A stretch of DNA of 64,000 bases from Rhodococcus sp. OK302 (GCF_002245895.1 NZ_NPJZ01000001.1:4190501-4254500), one strand, 5' to 3'; counted from the first letter of the stretch, positions 1-9,479 are shown. Numbers and translations: made by a program. Notes: generated by a model not told the origin, from the letters alone.

Positions 1-204
1 GAGAACGGGACCGGGCCACGCCGGCTTTCGCCGATACATCGGTGCGAGTTCAGTGCACTCGAGCAGTTGTCGGTGGAGCGTCTGCAGGTAATCGGCGGGG
101 ACACCTTCCGGCAACCGGAAAATATGCAGACCACCGACATGCATCGGATGCTCACGGGTTTCCGACGCCAGGAACATGGCATCGAGCGGCGAAATGAACG
201 TCAT
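1..204 (-). CDS. Wax ester synthase/diacylglycerol acyltransferase (WS/DGAT), N-terminal part only
   Basis: The reading frame starts with ATG at 204 and runs off the left edge of the window. Its 68 residues open MTFISPLDAMFLASETREHP followed by MHVGGLHIF, the typical WS/DGAT N-terminus; the catalytic HHxxxDG motif lies outside the window. Enzymes of this family esterify fatty acyl-CoA with long-chain alcohols or diacylglycerol to make wax esters or triacylglycerol. The start codon overlaps the stop of the upstream alpha/beta hydrolase (ATGA), so it is the third gene of the minus-strand operon that begins with the monooxygenase at 2641. Family assignment is confident; substrate is not determinable. 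Confidence 0.85.
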   Translation of the reverse strand, partial: MTFISPLDAMFLASETREHPMHVGGLHIFRLPEGVPADYLQTLHRQLLECTELAPMYRRKPAWPGPVL

Positions 205-1148
205 GATCGGAGTTCCGTTGTCTTCGGTAATCGGTTGAGGCCAGATCCCGCTTGTTCAGCTGCCCTTCCGGCGTTCTGAGCGATCAGCTCGAGGATCCGG
301 TTGATCACTCCGGGGGCGAGGTCATGGCCCATTCCGGCGACGGTGACAAGGTGGCTGTCGCGAATCGCCGCCGCGGTCGAGCGTCCTCCGCTGGGAGCCA
401 CAATCAGGTCACGATCACCGTGGATTACGACAGTCGGAGCGGTGACGTTGCGGAGTTCGGCAGTGCGATCACCGGACTTGAGGATCGCGTTGATCTGCCG
501 CGCGACCCCGGATCCGGCCATCGGTCCCGGCCCCCGTTCCCATGCACCGGCGGCGTAGTCGGCCGCCGCTGCCTCTTCGAACGGGAATCTACGACCGGCG
601 ATGTGCCGCATCAATTCGAGGTGGCGCAGGATGAACGAATCACGTTTCCGCGCAGCAGGTTTGGCTAGCAGTCTCAGTGTCGACACTGCGGGTTGCCCGA
701 CCCGCGAATTCCCGGTCGTGGAGAAGATCGACGTCAGCGATGCTGCCCGATCCGGGTGCCGGGCAGCGACGGTCTGGGCGATCATCCCGCCCATCGACAT
801 TCCGACCAGATGCGCGCGTGCGATGCCGAGGTGATCCAGCAGTCCGACAGTATCTTCGGCCATATCCCCCAGGTCGTAACCGTCGGAGCGGGGCCGTCGG
901 GCGAGGCGCCGGAGAAGGCTTGGCGGCTTGGTCGTTGCCCAGGTCGACCGCCCGACATCGCGATTGTCCGGCTGAATGACGTAGAACCCACGCTCGACCA
1001 GACCGTCCACCATTGCTGTCGGCCACGAGGTCAAATCCAGAGTCAGCCCGGCAATCAGAACAATTGGTCGCCCGGCCGGATCACCGGATGTTCGAAAGCA
1101 CACGCGGTTCCCGTCGGTGCGCACGAAGAAGCGATCAGTGATGCTCAT
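201..1148 (-). CDS. Alpha/beta hydrolase
   Basis: A 315-residue alpha/beta-hydrolase-fold protein. The nucleophile elbow GMSMG puts Ser at residue 118, the acid is probably Asp247 in GDRD, and His275 in GMGHD completes the triad. The start at 1148 is chosen because ATG overlaps the monooxygenase stop codon (ATGA); the open frame extends further upstream only inside that gene. It lies between a Baeyer-Villiger-type monooxygenase and a WS/DGAT with overlapping codons on both sides, so the three are translationally coupled. A plausible role is hydrolysis of an ester or lactone made by the monooxygenase, which is inference from context. Related lipases/esterases also sit in mycobacterial mymA-type operons. 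No signal peptide, so cytoplasmic. Confidence 0.85.
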   Translation of the reverse strand: MSITDRFFVRTDGNRVCFRTSGDPAGRPIVLIAGLTLDLTSWPTAMVDGLVERGFYVIQPDNRDVGRSTWATTKPPSLLRRLARRPRSDGYDLGDMAEDTVGLLDHLGIARAHLVGMSMGGMIAQTVAARHPDRAASLTSIFSTTGNSRVGQPAVSTLRLLAKPAARKRDSFILRHLELMRHIAGRRFPFEEAAAADYAAGAWERGPGPMAGSGVARQINAILKSGDRTAELRNVTAPTVVIHGDRDLIVAPSGGRSTAAAIRDSHLVTVAGMGHDLAPGVINRILELIAQNAGRAAEQAGSGLNRLPKTTELRS

Positions 1149-2641
1149 GCCTTGCTCGCCTTGGATGCAGCGGCACTCCGAGCGCCGGCCGTCAATTTCA
1201 GGTTGGGGTCGACGACAGTGTCTCCGCGGAGCATTTTCACATCGGTGTGGTAGCTCATCGAGGTCAACCACGGCCGCCCGGTGCCTTGGCGCGGCAGATC
1301 ACCCATTGCCCGCTGCACGTATCCCGCCGAAAAGTCGAGCAACGGACGGGTTTCCATAGTCGCATTGTCCAGTTCGGGGCGGGCGGTGTCGAAGCCGTGT
1401 TCATCCATGTGGGCCAACAACCGGCAGAAGTGCTCGCAGAGAAGACCAACTTTCAGCGTCCACGACGAATTGGTGTAGCCGATGGCGAACGCGAAATTCG
1501 GCACGCCGGTGATCATCATGCCCTTGTAGGCCACCGTATCCGGCAGGTTGACCGGCTTGCCGTCGACGGACAGCGACATCCCGCCGAAGGCCTGCATGTT
1601 CAACCCGGTAGCGGTGATGACGATATCGGCTTCGAGTTCACGGCCCGATTCCAGACGAATACCCCGCTCGGTGAATGTCGCGATGCGATCGGTGATCACA
1701 GAAGCACTGCCATTGCTGATCGCCGCGAACAGGTCCGAGTCGGGCACCGCGCACACCCGCTGATCCCACGGGTTGTAATTGGGGCTGAAATGCTCGTCGA
1801 CGGGATAGCCGTTGGGAAGTTGCCTCGCGTTGAGATGCCGGATCAGTCTCCGGGCCGCACCCGGATGCTTCTGGCAGAACTGGTACACCACACGCTGTTT
1901 GACGATGTTCTTACGCCGGGTCAACGCGTATCCGCGCTTGTCCCCCAGTACCTTCTTGGCAATGTTGGCGAAGGCGTCCTTCGACGGCACCGGCATGATG
2001 TACGTCGGTGACCGCTGCAGCATCGTGACATGGCCGGCGGTGCGGGCCATTGACGGAATCAGGGTCACGGCAGTAGCGCCACTACCGATGACGACGACCT
2101 TCTTGCCGCTGTAGTCGAGGTCTTCCGGCCAATGCTGGGGATGCACGACCTCTCCGGCGAATCGTTCACGACCCTCGAAATGCGGGGTGTAGCCCTCGTC
2201 GTACCGGTAGTAGCCACCGGCGCAAAAGATCCAGTTGGCACTGATCTGAAGCACTTCGCTGGTGTCCGTCCGCTCGACGTCGACAACCCACCGTGCCTCG
2301 GCGCTCGACCATGCCGCACCGAGCACCTTGTGATGGAACCGGACCTTCTCGTCGATACCGTTCTCCGAGGCGGCCTCACGTAGATAGGTAAGGATCTTGT
2401 CGGCGCTGGCGATGGCGTGTTCATCGCGCCACGGCTTGAACTCGTAACCGAACGTGTGAAGATCGGAATCCGAGCGGATCCCGGGATAACGAAACAGGTC
2501 CCAAGTACCGCCGGTGGCACCCCGCGCTTCGAGGATGGCGTAGGTGCGACCGGGGTGCTCCTGCTGAAGGTAGTACGCAGCGCCGATGCCGGAGATACCG
2601 GCGCCGACGATCAGCACCTCGACGTTCTCGATGTGGGTCAT
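1145..2641 (-). CDS. Flavin-containing (Baeyer-Villiger type) monooxygenase, EthA/MymA family
   Basis: A 498-residue FAD/NADPH monooxygenase. An N-terminal FAD Rossmann motif GAGISG (residues 13-18) is followed by the FRYPGIRSDSD block typical of EthA/MymA. The Baeyer-Villiger fingerprint reads FAGEVVHPQHWP (residues 161-172), and a second dinucleotide motif IGSGAT near 185-190 would bind NADPH. Known relatives oxidise ketones to esters and activate thioamide prodrugs such as ethionamide; the physiological substrate here is unknown. It is first in an operon with an esterase-like hydrolase and a WS/DGAT. A divergent PucR-type regulator and a perfect palindrome at 2738-2760 suggest inducible expression. 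Length and motifs are complete, so it should be functional. Confidence 0.9.
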   Translation of the reverse strand: MTHIENVEVLIVGAGISGIGAAYYLQQEHPGRTYAILEARGATGGTWDLFRYPGIRSDSDLHTFGYEFKPWRDEHAIASADKILTYLREAASENGIDEKVRFHHKVLGAAWSSAEARWVVDVERTDTSEVLQISANWIFCAGGYYRYDEGYTPHFEGRERFAGEVVHPQHWPEDLDYSGKKVVVIGSGATAVTLIPSMARTAGHVTMLQRSPTYIMPVPSKDAFANIAKKVLGDKRGYALTRRKNIVKQRVVYQFCQKHPGAARRLIRHLNARQLPNGYPVDEHFSPNYNPWDQRVCAVPDSDLFAAISNGSASVITDRIATFTERGIRLESGRELEADIVITATGLNMQAFGGMSLSVDGKPVNLPDTVAYKGMMITGVPNFAFAIGYTNSSWTLKVGLLCEHFCRLLAHMDEHGFDTARPELDNATMETRPLLDFSAGYVQRAMGDLPRQGTGRPWLTSMSYHTDVKMLRGDTVVDPNLKLTAGARSAAASKASKA

Positions 2642-2737
2642 GATTGTGACTTCTCCCTGTTGGGGTTGAAACGATGTGACAATCGTCTCGTAGCGAACAC
2701 TCTCGGCAACAGGTCAGAACATCTCAATTTGCCCAGA

Positions 2738-2760
2738 TGGTGGTGCAGATTGCACCACCA
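2738..2760. promoter_or_regulatory. Perfect palindrome, candidate operator of the PucR-type regulator
   Basis: TGGTGGTGCA, a GAT spacer, then TGCACCACCA: a 10-bp perfect inverted repeat. It lies in the 134-bp gap between the monooxygenase start (2641) and the divergent regulator start (2776), ending 15 bases before the latter. The position fits an autoregulatory operator serving both promoters. Assignment to the neighbouring regulator is inference. Confidence 0.55.
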
Positions 2761-2775
2761 CCGTAGGGTTACCGG

Positions 2776-3993
2776 ATGTCCTGGAACCCACCCTCTGCGC
2801 AGGTCCAAGACCTGATCCGGCAATGCGCACAGGTCGTGGTCAATGCCCGACCGGCATGGCTCGACGAAATGGATGACGCCGTGCTCGGGGCCAACCCGAC
2901 AATCGCGGCGGACCCCGAACTCGCCGCAGCTGTCAGTCGCAGCAACCGTGCAAACATGCACTTTTGGGGGACCGCCAACGTACGAGCCCCGGGGGTACCG
3001 GTACCACCGAATGCCGGACCCGAACCGATGAACGTCGCCCGCGAGTTGGTTCGCCGGGGACTCGACGCGTACTCGCTCGATGCTTACCGGGTCGGTGAAG
3101 GAGTGGCCTGGCGGCGGCTGATGCAGATCGCATTCGAGTTGACCTCGGATCCATCGCTGCTGAGCGAATTACTCGACGTGTGTTCCCAATCGATCAGCGC
3201 ATTCGTCGACGAAACGCTGGCCGGCATCGCAACTCAAATCGAATTGGAACGCGACGAACTCACCCGCGGCACACACGCTGAACTTCGCGAGACCGTCGCC
3301 CTGATTCTCGGCGGCGCGCCTATCCCCCGTCGACGGGCCGAAGGCCGGCTCGGCTATGCCTTGACCGGCCCACATACAGCCTCAGTCATCTGGACCGACA
3401 ACCCCGACGGTGACCTCACCCGGCTCGACCGGGCAGCCGAGGCCTTCGGGCAGGCAGCTGAGGTGCCGCGCCCACTGATCGTGTTGGCCAGCACGGCAAC
3501 CCGGTGGGTGTGGGCGCGCAGCGGAACCGTCGATACGGACTCGCTGCTGCGGACGATCGGCTCTGCGCCCGATGTCCGGATTGCGATCGGACCGAACGCC
3601 GACGGCATCGCAGGCTTCCGCCGAAGCCACTTCGATGCCCTCACCACTCAACAGATGATGGCCCGTCTACATTCACCGCAACAGATCGCGAAGTTCACCG
3701 ACGTCGAACTGGTCGCGCTTATTACCGCGGATGCCGATCGTGCCGGTGCGTTCGTCAAGCACGTCCTGGGTGAATTCGAGTCAGCGAGCCCTGAACTTCA
3801 GGAATCGGTTCGGACTTTCGTCGCCGAGCAGTGCAACGCATCCCGAGCTGCGACTCGGCTCTACACCCACCGAAATACTTTGCTGCGCAGACTTGCCCGC
3901 GCCGACGATCTACTTCCCCGCCCACTCTCCGAGTCCAGCGTCAACGTGGCGGTTGCGCTGGACGTACTGCGATGGCGCGAAAGGGATCGCTGA
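2776..3993 (+). CDS. PucR-family transcriptional regulator
   Basis: A 405-residue regulator. The C-terminal block around residues 340-400 (NASRAATRLYTHRNTLLRRL then ALDVLRW) is the PucR-type helix-turn-helix found at the very C-terminus of this family. The middle resembles the GGDEF-like sensory region of CdaR/PucR proteins, and the N-terminal 160 residues are helical with no recognised ligand-binding motif. It is divergent from the monooxygenase-hydrolase-WS/DGAT operon and probably controls it, using the palindrome just upstream of its start. A hairpin overlaps its stop codon and may terminate transcription. Family confident, effector unknown. Confidence 0.8.
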   Translation: MSWNPPSAQVQDLIRQCAQVVVNARPAWLDEMDDAVLGANPTIAADPELAAAVSRSNRANMHFWGTANVRAPGVPVPPNAGPEPMNVARELVRRGLDAYSLDAYRVGEGVAWRRLMQIAFELTSDPSLLSELLDVCSQSISAFVDETLAGIATQIELERDELTRGTHAELRETVALILGGAPIPRRRAEGRLGYALTGPHTASVIWTDNPDGDLTRLDRAAEAFGQAAEVPRPLIVLASTATRWVWARSGTVDTDSLLRTIGSAPDVRIAIGPNADGIAGFRRSHFDALTTQQMMARLHSPQQIAKFTDVELVALITADADRAGAFVKHVLGEFESASPELQESVRTFVAEQCNASRAATRLYTHRNTLLRRLARADDLLPRPLSESSVNVAVALDVLRWRERDR

Positions 3994-4018
3994 CGCCGCC
4001 ACATCGGCAGCGTCAGCG
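3988..4018. terminator. Hairpin at the end of the PucR-type regulator gene
   Basis: CGCTGACGC (3988-3996) pairs with GCGTCAGCG (4010-4018), with inner GCCG/CGGC pairing. It overlaps the regulator stop codon and lies between two convergent genes (3993 and 4041), so it could act in both directions. There is no U-tract, as is common in high-GC actinobacteria. Confidence 0.5.
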
Positions 4019-4040
4019 ACAATGGGTATAGGAAGTGGAA

Positions 4041-5252
4041 CTAGTGGCCCGGTCCAGTGGCCGGGACGCTGTCCGCATCAACCGGCGTTTCGGGTTCTGC
4101 TTCCGGGTGCTGCGACTTCTCGTTCTCGTCGTCACGGTCGTCGAGTTCCCCGCCGGTGCACTCACGATTCAGAGTTACTGCCTCCGTCGCCGGAATCGTG
4201 TCTCGCAAGAGGATATCGGCCCACCGAGTCGACGGATCGATATCCACGAGAAACGCTTTCGCCATCAGTGTCAGCGGAATTGCGAGGACTGCGCCGAGAG
4301 GACCGAGTACCCAGGACCAGAACACCAATGACAAGAAGGTCAGCGTGACGGACAGTCCGACCGCATCACCGACGAACTTCGGTTGGATCACCGATTGGAT
4401 GATGACGTTGATGAGACTGTAGAGCAGGATCACCGTGACCATGGATCCCACGCCACCTTGCATGAGCGCCAACAGTGCCGGTGGCACCAACCCGAGGACG
4501 AACCCGATGTTGGGGATGTAGTTGGTGATGAAGGACAGCAGACCCCACAGGATTGGCAGCGGGATGCCCAGCGCCCACAACAACCCCATGTCGAGAACCG
4601 CGACGATGGCGCCGAAGATCGTCGACACGATCAGATATTTTCTCGTTCCGGAAGAGAACGATGTGAATGCTCCCGCAATGTCCGGTCGCGCCGCCAACAG
4701 TGTGTGCATGCGCTCGGTGTAAGAACTGCCGTCCACTGTCATGAACAGCAGCAACACCACCAAGAACACCAAGTTGGAAAGCAAGCCGAGGGTACCTTCG
4801 AGTACCCCCGTGACGGCACTGACCAGCACTCCACTGTCGATACCGGAGAGCAGGCTCTGCACCTGATCGGATCCAATGCCGTTGTTACTCAACGTGCTTT
4901 TCACCGAATCGACAAGTTGGTCGAAATCGTCCGCATAGGCCGGGAGCAGCGTTCCCAGTCGAGCTACGGAGTAGATGAGGAAAAAGACGAGCGTGCTCAA
5001 GATGCCGTAGACCGCAACCAGCGCCAACAGTGTCGCGAGCCATCGCGGTAATCCCTTGCGCTGCAACCATCCCGGCAGAGGATGAACGGCCACGGTCAGC
5101 ATCAGTGCGAGAAAGACAGGCCCGATGACACTCGAGAACGCAGTTAAGCCCGCCACTGTGACGATCAACCCCGCCAAACCGAGCAGGACGATCACACCGC
5201 GTGGAAGCATCCACGCCGGAGCGCTGTCCAGTCTTTCGACCGTGTGCGCCAT
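4041..5252 (-). CDS. AI-2E family (PerM/YdiK-type) transporter
   Basis: A 403-residue membrane protein with paired hydrophobic segments at the N-terminus, a polar extracytoplasmic stretch around 75-130, and a C-terminal cluster of helices including PILWGLLSFITNYIPNIG, the hallmark of the AI-2E/PerM family. The tail is acidic and charged (DDRDDENEKSQ). The start at 5252 is chosen because GGGG lies 8 bases upstream; the frame extends 25 codons further without such a site. Members export small molecules or serve as permeases of uncertain substrate; here the substrate is unknown. It is convergent with the PucR-type regulator. Confidence 0.85.
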   Translation of the reverse strand: MAHTVERLDSAPAWMLPRGVIVLLGLAGLIVTVAGLTAFSSVIGPVFLALMLTVAVHPLPGWLQRKGLPRWLATLLALVAVYGILSTLVFFLIYSVARLGTLLPAYADDFDQLVDSVKSTLSNNGIGSDQVQSLLSGIDSGVLVSAVTGVLEGTLGLLSNLVFLVVLLLFMTVDGSSYTERMHTLLAARPDIAGAFTSFSSGTRKYLIVSTIFGAIVAVLDMGLLWALGIPLPILWGLLSFITNYIPNIGFVLGLVPPALLALMQGGVGSMVTVILLYSLINVIIQSVIQPKFVGDAVGLSVTLTFLSLVFWSWVLGPLGAVLAIPLTLMAKAFLVDIDPSTRWADILLRDTIPATEAVTLNRECTGGELDDRDDENEKSQHPEAEPETPVDADSVPATGPGH

Positions 5253-5444
5253 GTATTTTCCCCTTCGAAGTTCACGAATCGAGCTAACGGGAAGAGACTT
5301 CCACCCGAACTCGAGTACATGCATCACCCGAAACAGATGAGTCGTGCGCGCACTCGAGGCCTCCCGTTCCGACAGATCGAAATGCCATGTGCTGCAATGG
5401 CTGTGACAATTTTTACAGCAAGGGCAGAGTGAGCTGCGTTCGAA

Positions 5445-5657
5445 CTAGTCCGGGAGTCTGCGCATCTCCACCACTGTCAGTCCCAGTACGTCGAGTCTGG
5501 CCATGATCCCGCGCATTTTCGAGGAGTCCCCGACCCGACCGTACAAGCTGGTGCATCCTCCGACAGCGTCTGCGACATCGAGCTCCGGGAAAGCTGCAGC
5601 GACCCGCTCCGAGACTTCTCCGTCGATGAGGAACTGATATCGAGTGGGAACGCTCAT
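5445..5657 (-). CDS. Small conserved actinobacterial protein
   Basis: About 70 residues (MSVPTRYQFLIDGEVSERVA onward) ending in a pattern of an alternating beta-strand, helix (SSKMRGIMARLDVLGL) and final strand (TVVEMRRLP). This resembles short actinobacterial proteins in which an Arg-rich strand pair is followed by a 'gxLxDqsxlxGllxrlxdLGLelv' tail. No catalytic motif is visible. AGAGGAAG lies about 12 bases before the chosen ATG; an upstream in-frame ATG at 5756 would add 33 residues with atypical composition. Function unknown; possibly a small cytoplasmic regulator or adaptor. Confidence 0.55.
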   Translation of the reverse strand: MSVPTRYQFLIDGEVSERVAAAFPELDVADAVGGCTSLYGRVGDSSKMRGIMARLDVLGLTVVEMRRLPD

Positions 5658-5868
5658 CAACAGCCATCTTCCTCTCACCGGCGCGAAAGCGCCTGGTACT
5701 GGCCAAATTCGTGGATCCGACGGCGGCCGCAGGCCAAGTTCGGATCGCAGCAACATGTCCCTTCAGTGTTCCCGATCCCTACCTCGCAGCCCTCATCCCT
5801 AGCGGATGAGGAACGACACGCACCTCCCGAACTTCCTGACGGCACAGACATAGTCGTCGACGACGCAA

Positions 5869-6735
5869 TCACCCAGCAGCAGGTATGGCGACCGGACTTT
5901 CTGCGCTACACCCACTGCGTAGCCATGCTCCGGCGCGGCTTGGTTCACGCGAGAACGAACTGCAGATGCACGCGGCAACGACCACAATTGCGGAAAAGAC
6001 GAACAACCAGCCGACCAACGTGAACATCACACCCAGGACCCCGAATTGTTCCTCGGATGTGCGAGCCATCCGAGGCAGGAACAATGCGCTCACAACATGT
6101 AGAACTGTCAGTCCCGCACCGGTGAGAATCCCTGAACACCAGATCATTCGCGGGCTCAACTGTCGACCCGTCAGCAAACGTGGGACACCTGACCAGGCGA
6201 GGACCCACACCGCGAATACGACGAGTGGTTCGAGGATCGGACCGAGTGGGCGAATCCCGGACAACGCACTGCACCACATACTCGAAGCGACTGCGACAGC
6301 GATCAACACGACCACGGCCATCCACCGCCACGCCTGCCGAACGGTCACCGCTTGGACCATCCACAGACGTCCGTACATCCTGCCGAGCGCCCGAGCATAG
6401 GAGGTTGCACTGATCACCAACATCGACACACCCACCACTCCGAACGCCGCCGAAGCAGACGATTCAGTACCTAACCCAGACAGGGCAATTCCGAACTCGC
6501 CGCGAATCTTCGACGCAAGCGGTTCGAGTTGCTCCAGCGTTGCCGCAGCAATGATCACCGGTAATAGCGACGTGAATGACTGCGCGGCCAGCGTCATCGC
6601 ACTGTCGACAACGTCCGCCCGCGCAACATCGAGTGACACCCGAAGGGCCAGTCGACGCTCACTCGTTGCGGTTGTCCAGACTTCGATTCGGTAGCGGAAT
6701 TCAGCGAACACGGCCGTTATCGATTTTTGCCGCAT
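5869..6735 (-). CDS. YihY/BrkB-family membrane protein
   Basis: About 288 residues with six predicted hydrophobic segments (near residues 50-70, 95-120, 145-170, 185-205, 215-240 and 250-275 from this start) and the family-like motif LGRMYGRLW after the second segment. YihY/BrkB proteins are inner-membrane proteins of uncertain role. The start at 6735 (MRQKSITAVFAEFRYRIEVW) is chosen because earlier in-frame starts lie inside the LuxR gene that ends at 6783; there is no strong ribosome site, so it may be coupled to the upstream gene. The C-terminus is somewhat low-complexity. Confidence 0.7.
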   Translation of the reverse strand: MRQKSITAVFAEFRYRIEVWTTATSERRLALRVSLDVARADVVDSAMTLAAQSFTSLLPVIIAAATLEQLEPLASKIRGEFGIALSGLGTESSASAAFGVVGVSMLVISATSYARALGRMYGRLWMVQAVTVRQAWRWMAVVVLIAVAVASSMWCSALSGIRPLGPILEPLVVFAVWVLAWSGVPRLLTGRQLSPRMIWCSGILTGAGLTVLHVVSALFLPRMARTSEEQFGVLGVMFTLVGWLFVFSAIVVVAACICSSFSREPSRAGAWLRSGCSAESPVAIPAAG

Positions 6736-6782
6736 AGCCAGAATGATCCGATCAGCTCGAGATAAGTGTGACGACAAAAAAT

Positions 6783-9479
6783 CTAGAGAAGTCCGACGGA
6801 CCGTGCTTCCAGCAACGCTGCCCGGCGGTTTCCGACCTCGAGTTTGCGATAAATACCGCGCAAGTGCGTCTTCACCGTATTCACCGACACCCACAAAGTC
6901 TTCGCGATTGCTTCAGCAGTGTCACCGGAGGCAAGTTCGCGCAGAACACTGAGTTCTGTCGGAGTCAAAATCTGCCGACCCGTCGATTCTGCCGGACCCA
7001 GTCGCTTTCTTATCTGTTCTGCAAAGTCTTCGTTCTCCCCGAAGCGGCCGGTGAAGATAGCGAGCATCGGGCGCACTATCGACTTCATATCCAGAAACGG
7101 TCGAAGAACGGTGCTTGTTCGCGCCCGCGTCAACGCTGTGACGAGTGCCGCGCAGGCGTAACTCTGATGACCTTGCCTGGTGTGGATACAGGCGTCGAGG
7201 AGTGCCAGGTATACCGGGCCGGACAGGACGAGTTGGTCAGCGGCGGCGGTCACGGTGTCGACTTCACTCCGTGCGTCGGAAAGCTTTCCCGTGGCGAGAT
7301 ATATCGCGGCACGTCCCAGCCTGATGTCGGGTGTTTCACCGAACTGATCGGATGCCTTGGAAATGATCCTCGTCGCCCATTCCACTTCACCGATATTCAG
7401 GCAGGCGTGGACTACGAGGGGGATCAACGACAACGTCGCCATCGGGTGATCACCGTCGGCAATCAGTCGAATAGTCGTATCACGCAACGTCGCCGCGAGC
7501 GGTCGCCGATCGTTGGCTGCCAGGTCCAGTTGCTGCAGCGCGAAGGTAACTGCTGCACGCAAACCGAACGCTGGTACGTCGACTCCCAGAACATTGACGG
7601 GGGTGAGGTCGGCAAAGTCGATGACGGTCGTCGGGTGAGGAGGCTCGGCACGCAAGTATTCGGCAAGCGCTGCGACCGACGCACTGTGTTCGGTGATCGG
7701 GCGGTTTCCCGCGGTGTTCCTGGCGGCGTATCGAAGTGCGAAGTGCGCCCGCTCCGACATTGCGGCGATATCGGCCGAGTGTCCTGAAGTAATGGCGATA
7801 TTCGTGATTGCCGCGAGAACAACTGCGGTCCGATGACGCAATTCTCCCAATGCGACGGCTCGTTCGAGGCAAGTCACGGACTCGCCGAAGGCGTAGCCGA
7901 GATTGTGCGACATCCCTAGTTGCAGGTTCACGTAGGCGTCGATGTCGCAGTCGCCGGTTGCTTGTCTACCGGCGAGATCTCCGGTCAGTCGGGAATGCCC
8001 GGGTTCGGCGAGGCATCGTACGGTTTCGAGCTGCAGGGCGCGGAACAGGGTGCACTGCGCGTCAGTTGGCCACGTGGACTTTTCCAGAAGGTCGATATAG
8101 GTCGTTGCCGTAGCGAAGTCTCGACTTGCCACCGCTGCCGCTAGTTGCAGCAGGCGAGTGCCCAGATACTCCCCTACTTCGGTGGGCACGCGAGAGAGCG
8201 CACCGACCAGTTCCTGGCCGTATCCGTCGAGGACGATACCGAATCCTCGGCGGTCCAGAAACGCTCTCGTACGTTCGGGGTCACCGACAATCGTTTCGTG
8301 TTCGAAAGCGGTGAGATCGTGTCGATGCGCTTCGAACCAGGCACTCGCGTTTCGGTGCGCATCCCGCACGGCAGAAGCATCCGTTCGGCGGTACTCGGCG
8401 TACAAGTAGGCCCGCAGCATGGGGTGATACGAGTACCACGTCAGCTTTTCGGTGCTATCACTGCGCGCGATGGGCATGTTCACACGCTCGAGCTCGGCCA
8501 CTGTGGCGGCGGCAGAATCACCCGCCAACTCGACGGCCAACTCCAGCGTGAAACTTGTGACGACCGACGTGCGCAGCAAGAATTCTGTTGAACGCCGCGG
8601 CAGCACCGAGATTAGCTCTCCTACAAGGAAATCCGATACCGGACGAGGAGTGTTCGCAAATTCCGCAACAGCTTGGGCGATGTCCTGCCGCCCGGCCAGA
8701 TACATTCCCGCGAATCGAACCAGAGCCCCCCAACCCTGGGTTCGTTTCACAACGGTATCCAACGCGCGATCATCGAGATCAACCCCGCAGTTGCCGAGGA
8801 CCGTCGCAATTTCGGTAGCGTCAAACGCAAGCTCGGCTGATTCGACGCGAAAGAGTCGCCCGTCAAGAGAGAGCTTGTGCCACATCAGCGGCGGTTCGTA
8901 TCGAGCCGAGACTAAAACAGACAGATTTGCCGGCGTCGCGCTGAGAAATCGATCGATAAAGCTGACGACGATAGGGTCGTGAATTTCGTGAGCATCGTCG
9001 AGGATCAATACGATCGGAGTTTCGAGCGCCTCTATCTCCGAACAAAGATCACCGATGAATCGATCGAACGCGTCGAAACTTGCGGGCGGGCGAGTGCTCG
9101 CCAGGGGCACCGATCGCGCGAGGGCCGCGAGGAGCGATGCGCAAAATACCGACACATTGTTTTCGTGCTCGCTCAGGCTCAGCCAAGCGCACCTTATCTG
9201 TGTACCCGCTTCAATCTCGATACACCATTGACTCAGCAACATCGACTTGCCGGTTCCGGCAGGAGCGCAAAGGAGTGTCACATGCCCTTGCTGTCCGGCG
9301 TGGTCGGTTGCCGAATTCAGAGTGGCATACAGGCGAGATCGTGGGATGAGCCCAAATTGTCTGGGGGGTGGTCCGAATCTGGCGAAATCACTGACGGTGC
9401 AATCGACAGGATCAGACCGCTCCCCGCTGACGAAGTAGCCTCGACGCGTATCTGGCAAGCAGAGCACGTCATCGGTCAT
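6783..9479 (-). CDS. Large ATP-binding LuxR-family regulator (MalT/LAL type)
   Basis: An 898-residue protein. An N-terminal P-loop (LLCAPAGTGKSMLLSQW, about residues 65-80) and Walker-B-like block (PIVLILDDAHEIHDP) form a STAND/MalT-type ATPase. A long helical TPR-like region follows, and the last 65 residues are a LuxR helix-turn-helix (LTPTELSVLRELASGDTAEA then VSVNTVKTHLRGIYRKL). Such regulators bind an inducer through the repeat domain and activate transcription in an ATP-dependent way. The start at 9479 is set by GGAGG 6 bases upstream. The YihY gene lies 47 bp downstream and may be co-transcribed. Target genes cannot be identified. Confidence 0.88.
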   Translation of the reverse strand: MTDDVLCLPDTRRGYFVSGERSDPVDCTVSDFARFGPPPRQFGLIPRSRLYATLNSATDHAGQQGHVTLLCAPAGTGKSMLLSQWCIEIEAGTQIRCAWLSLSEHENNVSVFCASLLAALARSVPLASTRPPASFDAFDRFIGDLCSEIEALETPIVLILDDAHEIHDPIVVSFIDRFLSATPANLSVLVSARYEPPLMWHKLSLDGRLFRVESAELAFDATEIATVLGNCGVDLDDRALDTVVKRTQGWGALVRFAGMYLAGRQDIAQAVAEFANTPRPVSDFLVGELISVLPRRSTEFLLRTSVVTSFTLELAVELAGDSAAATVAELERVNMPIARSDSTEKLTWYSYHPMLRAYLYAEYRRTDASAVRDAHRNASAWFEAHRHDLTAFEHETIVGDPERTRAFLDRRGFGIVLDGYGQELVGALSRVPTEVGEYLGTRLLQLAAAVASRDFATATTYIDLLEKSTWPTDAQCTLFRALQLETVRCLAEPGHSRLTGDLAGRQATGDCDIDAYVNLQLGMSHNLGYAFGESVTCLERAVALGELRHRTAVVLAAITNIAITSGHSADIAAMSERAHFALRYAARNTAGNRPITEHSASVAALAEYLRAEPPHPTTVIDFADLTPVNVLGVDVPAFGLRAAVTFALQQLDLAANDRRPLAATLRDTTIRLIADGDHPMATLSLIPLVVHACLNIGEVEWATRIISKASDQFGETPDIRLGRAAIYLATGKLSDARSEVDTVTAAADQLVLSGPVYLALLDACIHTRQGHQSYACAALVTALTRARTSTVLRPFLDMKSIVRPMLAIFTGRFGENEDFAEQIRKRLGPAESTGRQILTPTELSVLRELASGDTAEAIAKTLWVSVNTVKTHLRGIYRKLEVGNRRAALLEARSVGLL

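Noticed and set aside
6768..7787. Plus-strand frame of 339 codons inside the LuxR gene
   Set aside because: Antisense shadow of a well-supported regulator; no family resemblance.
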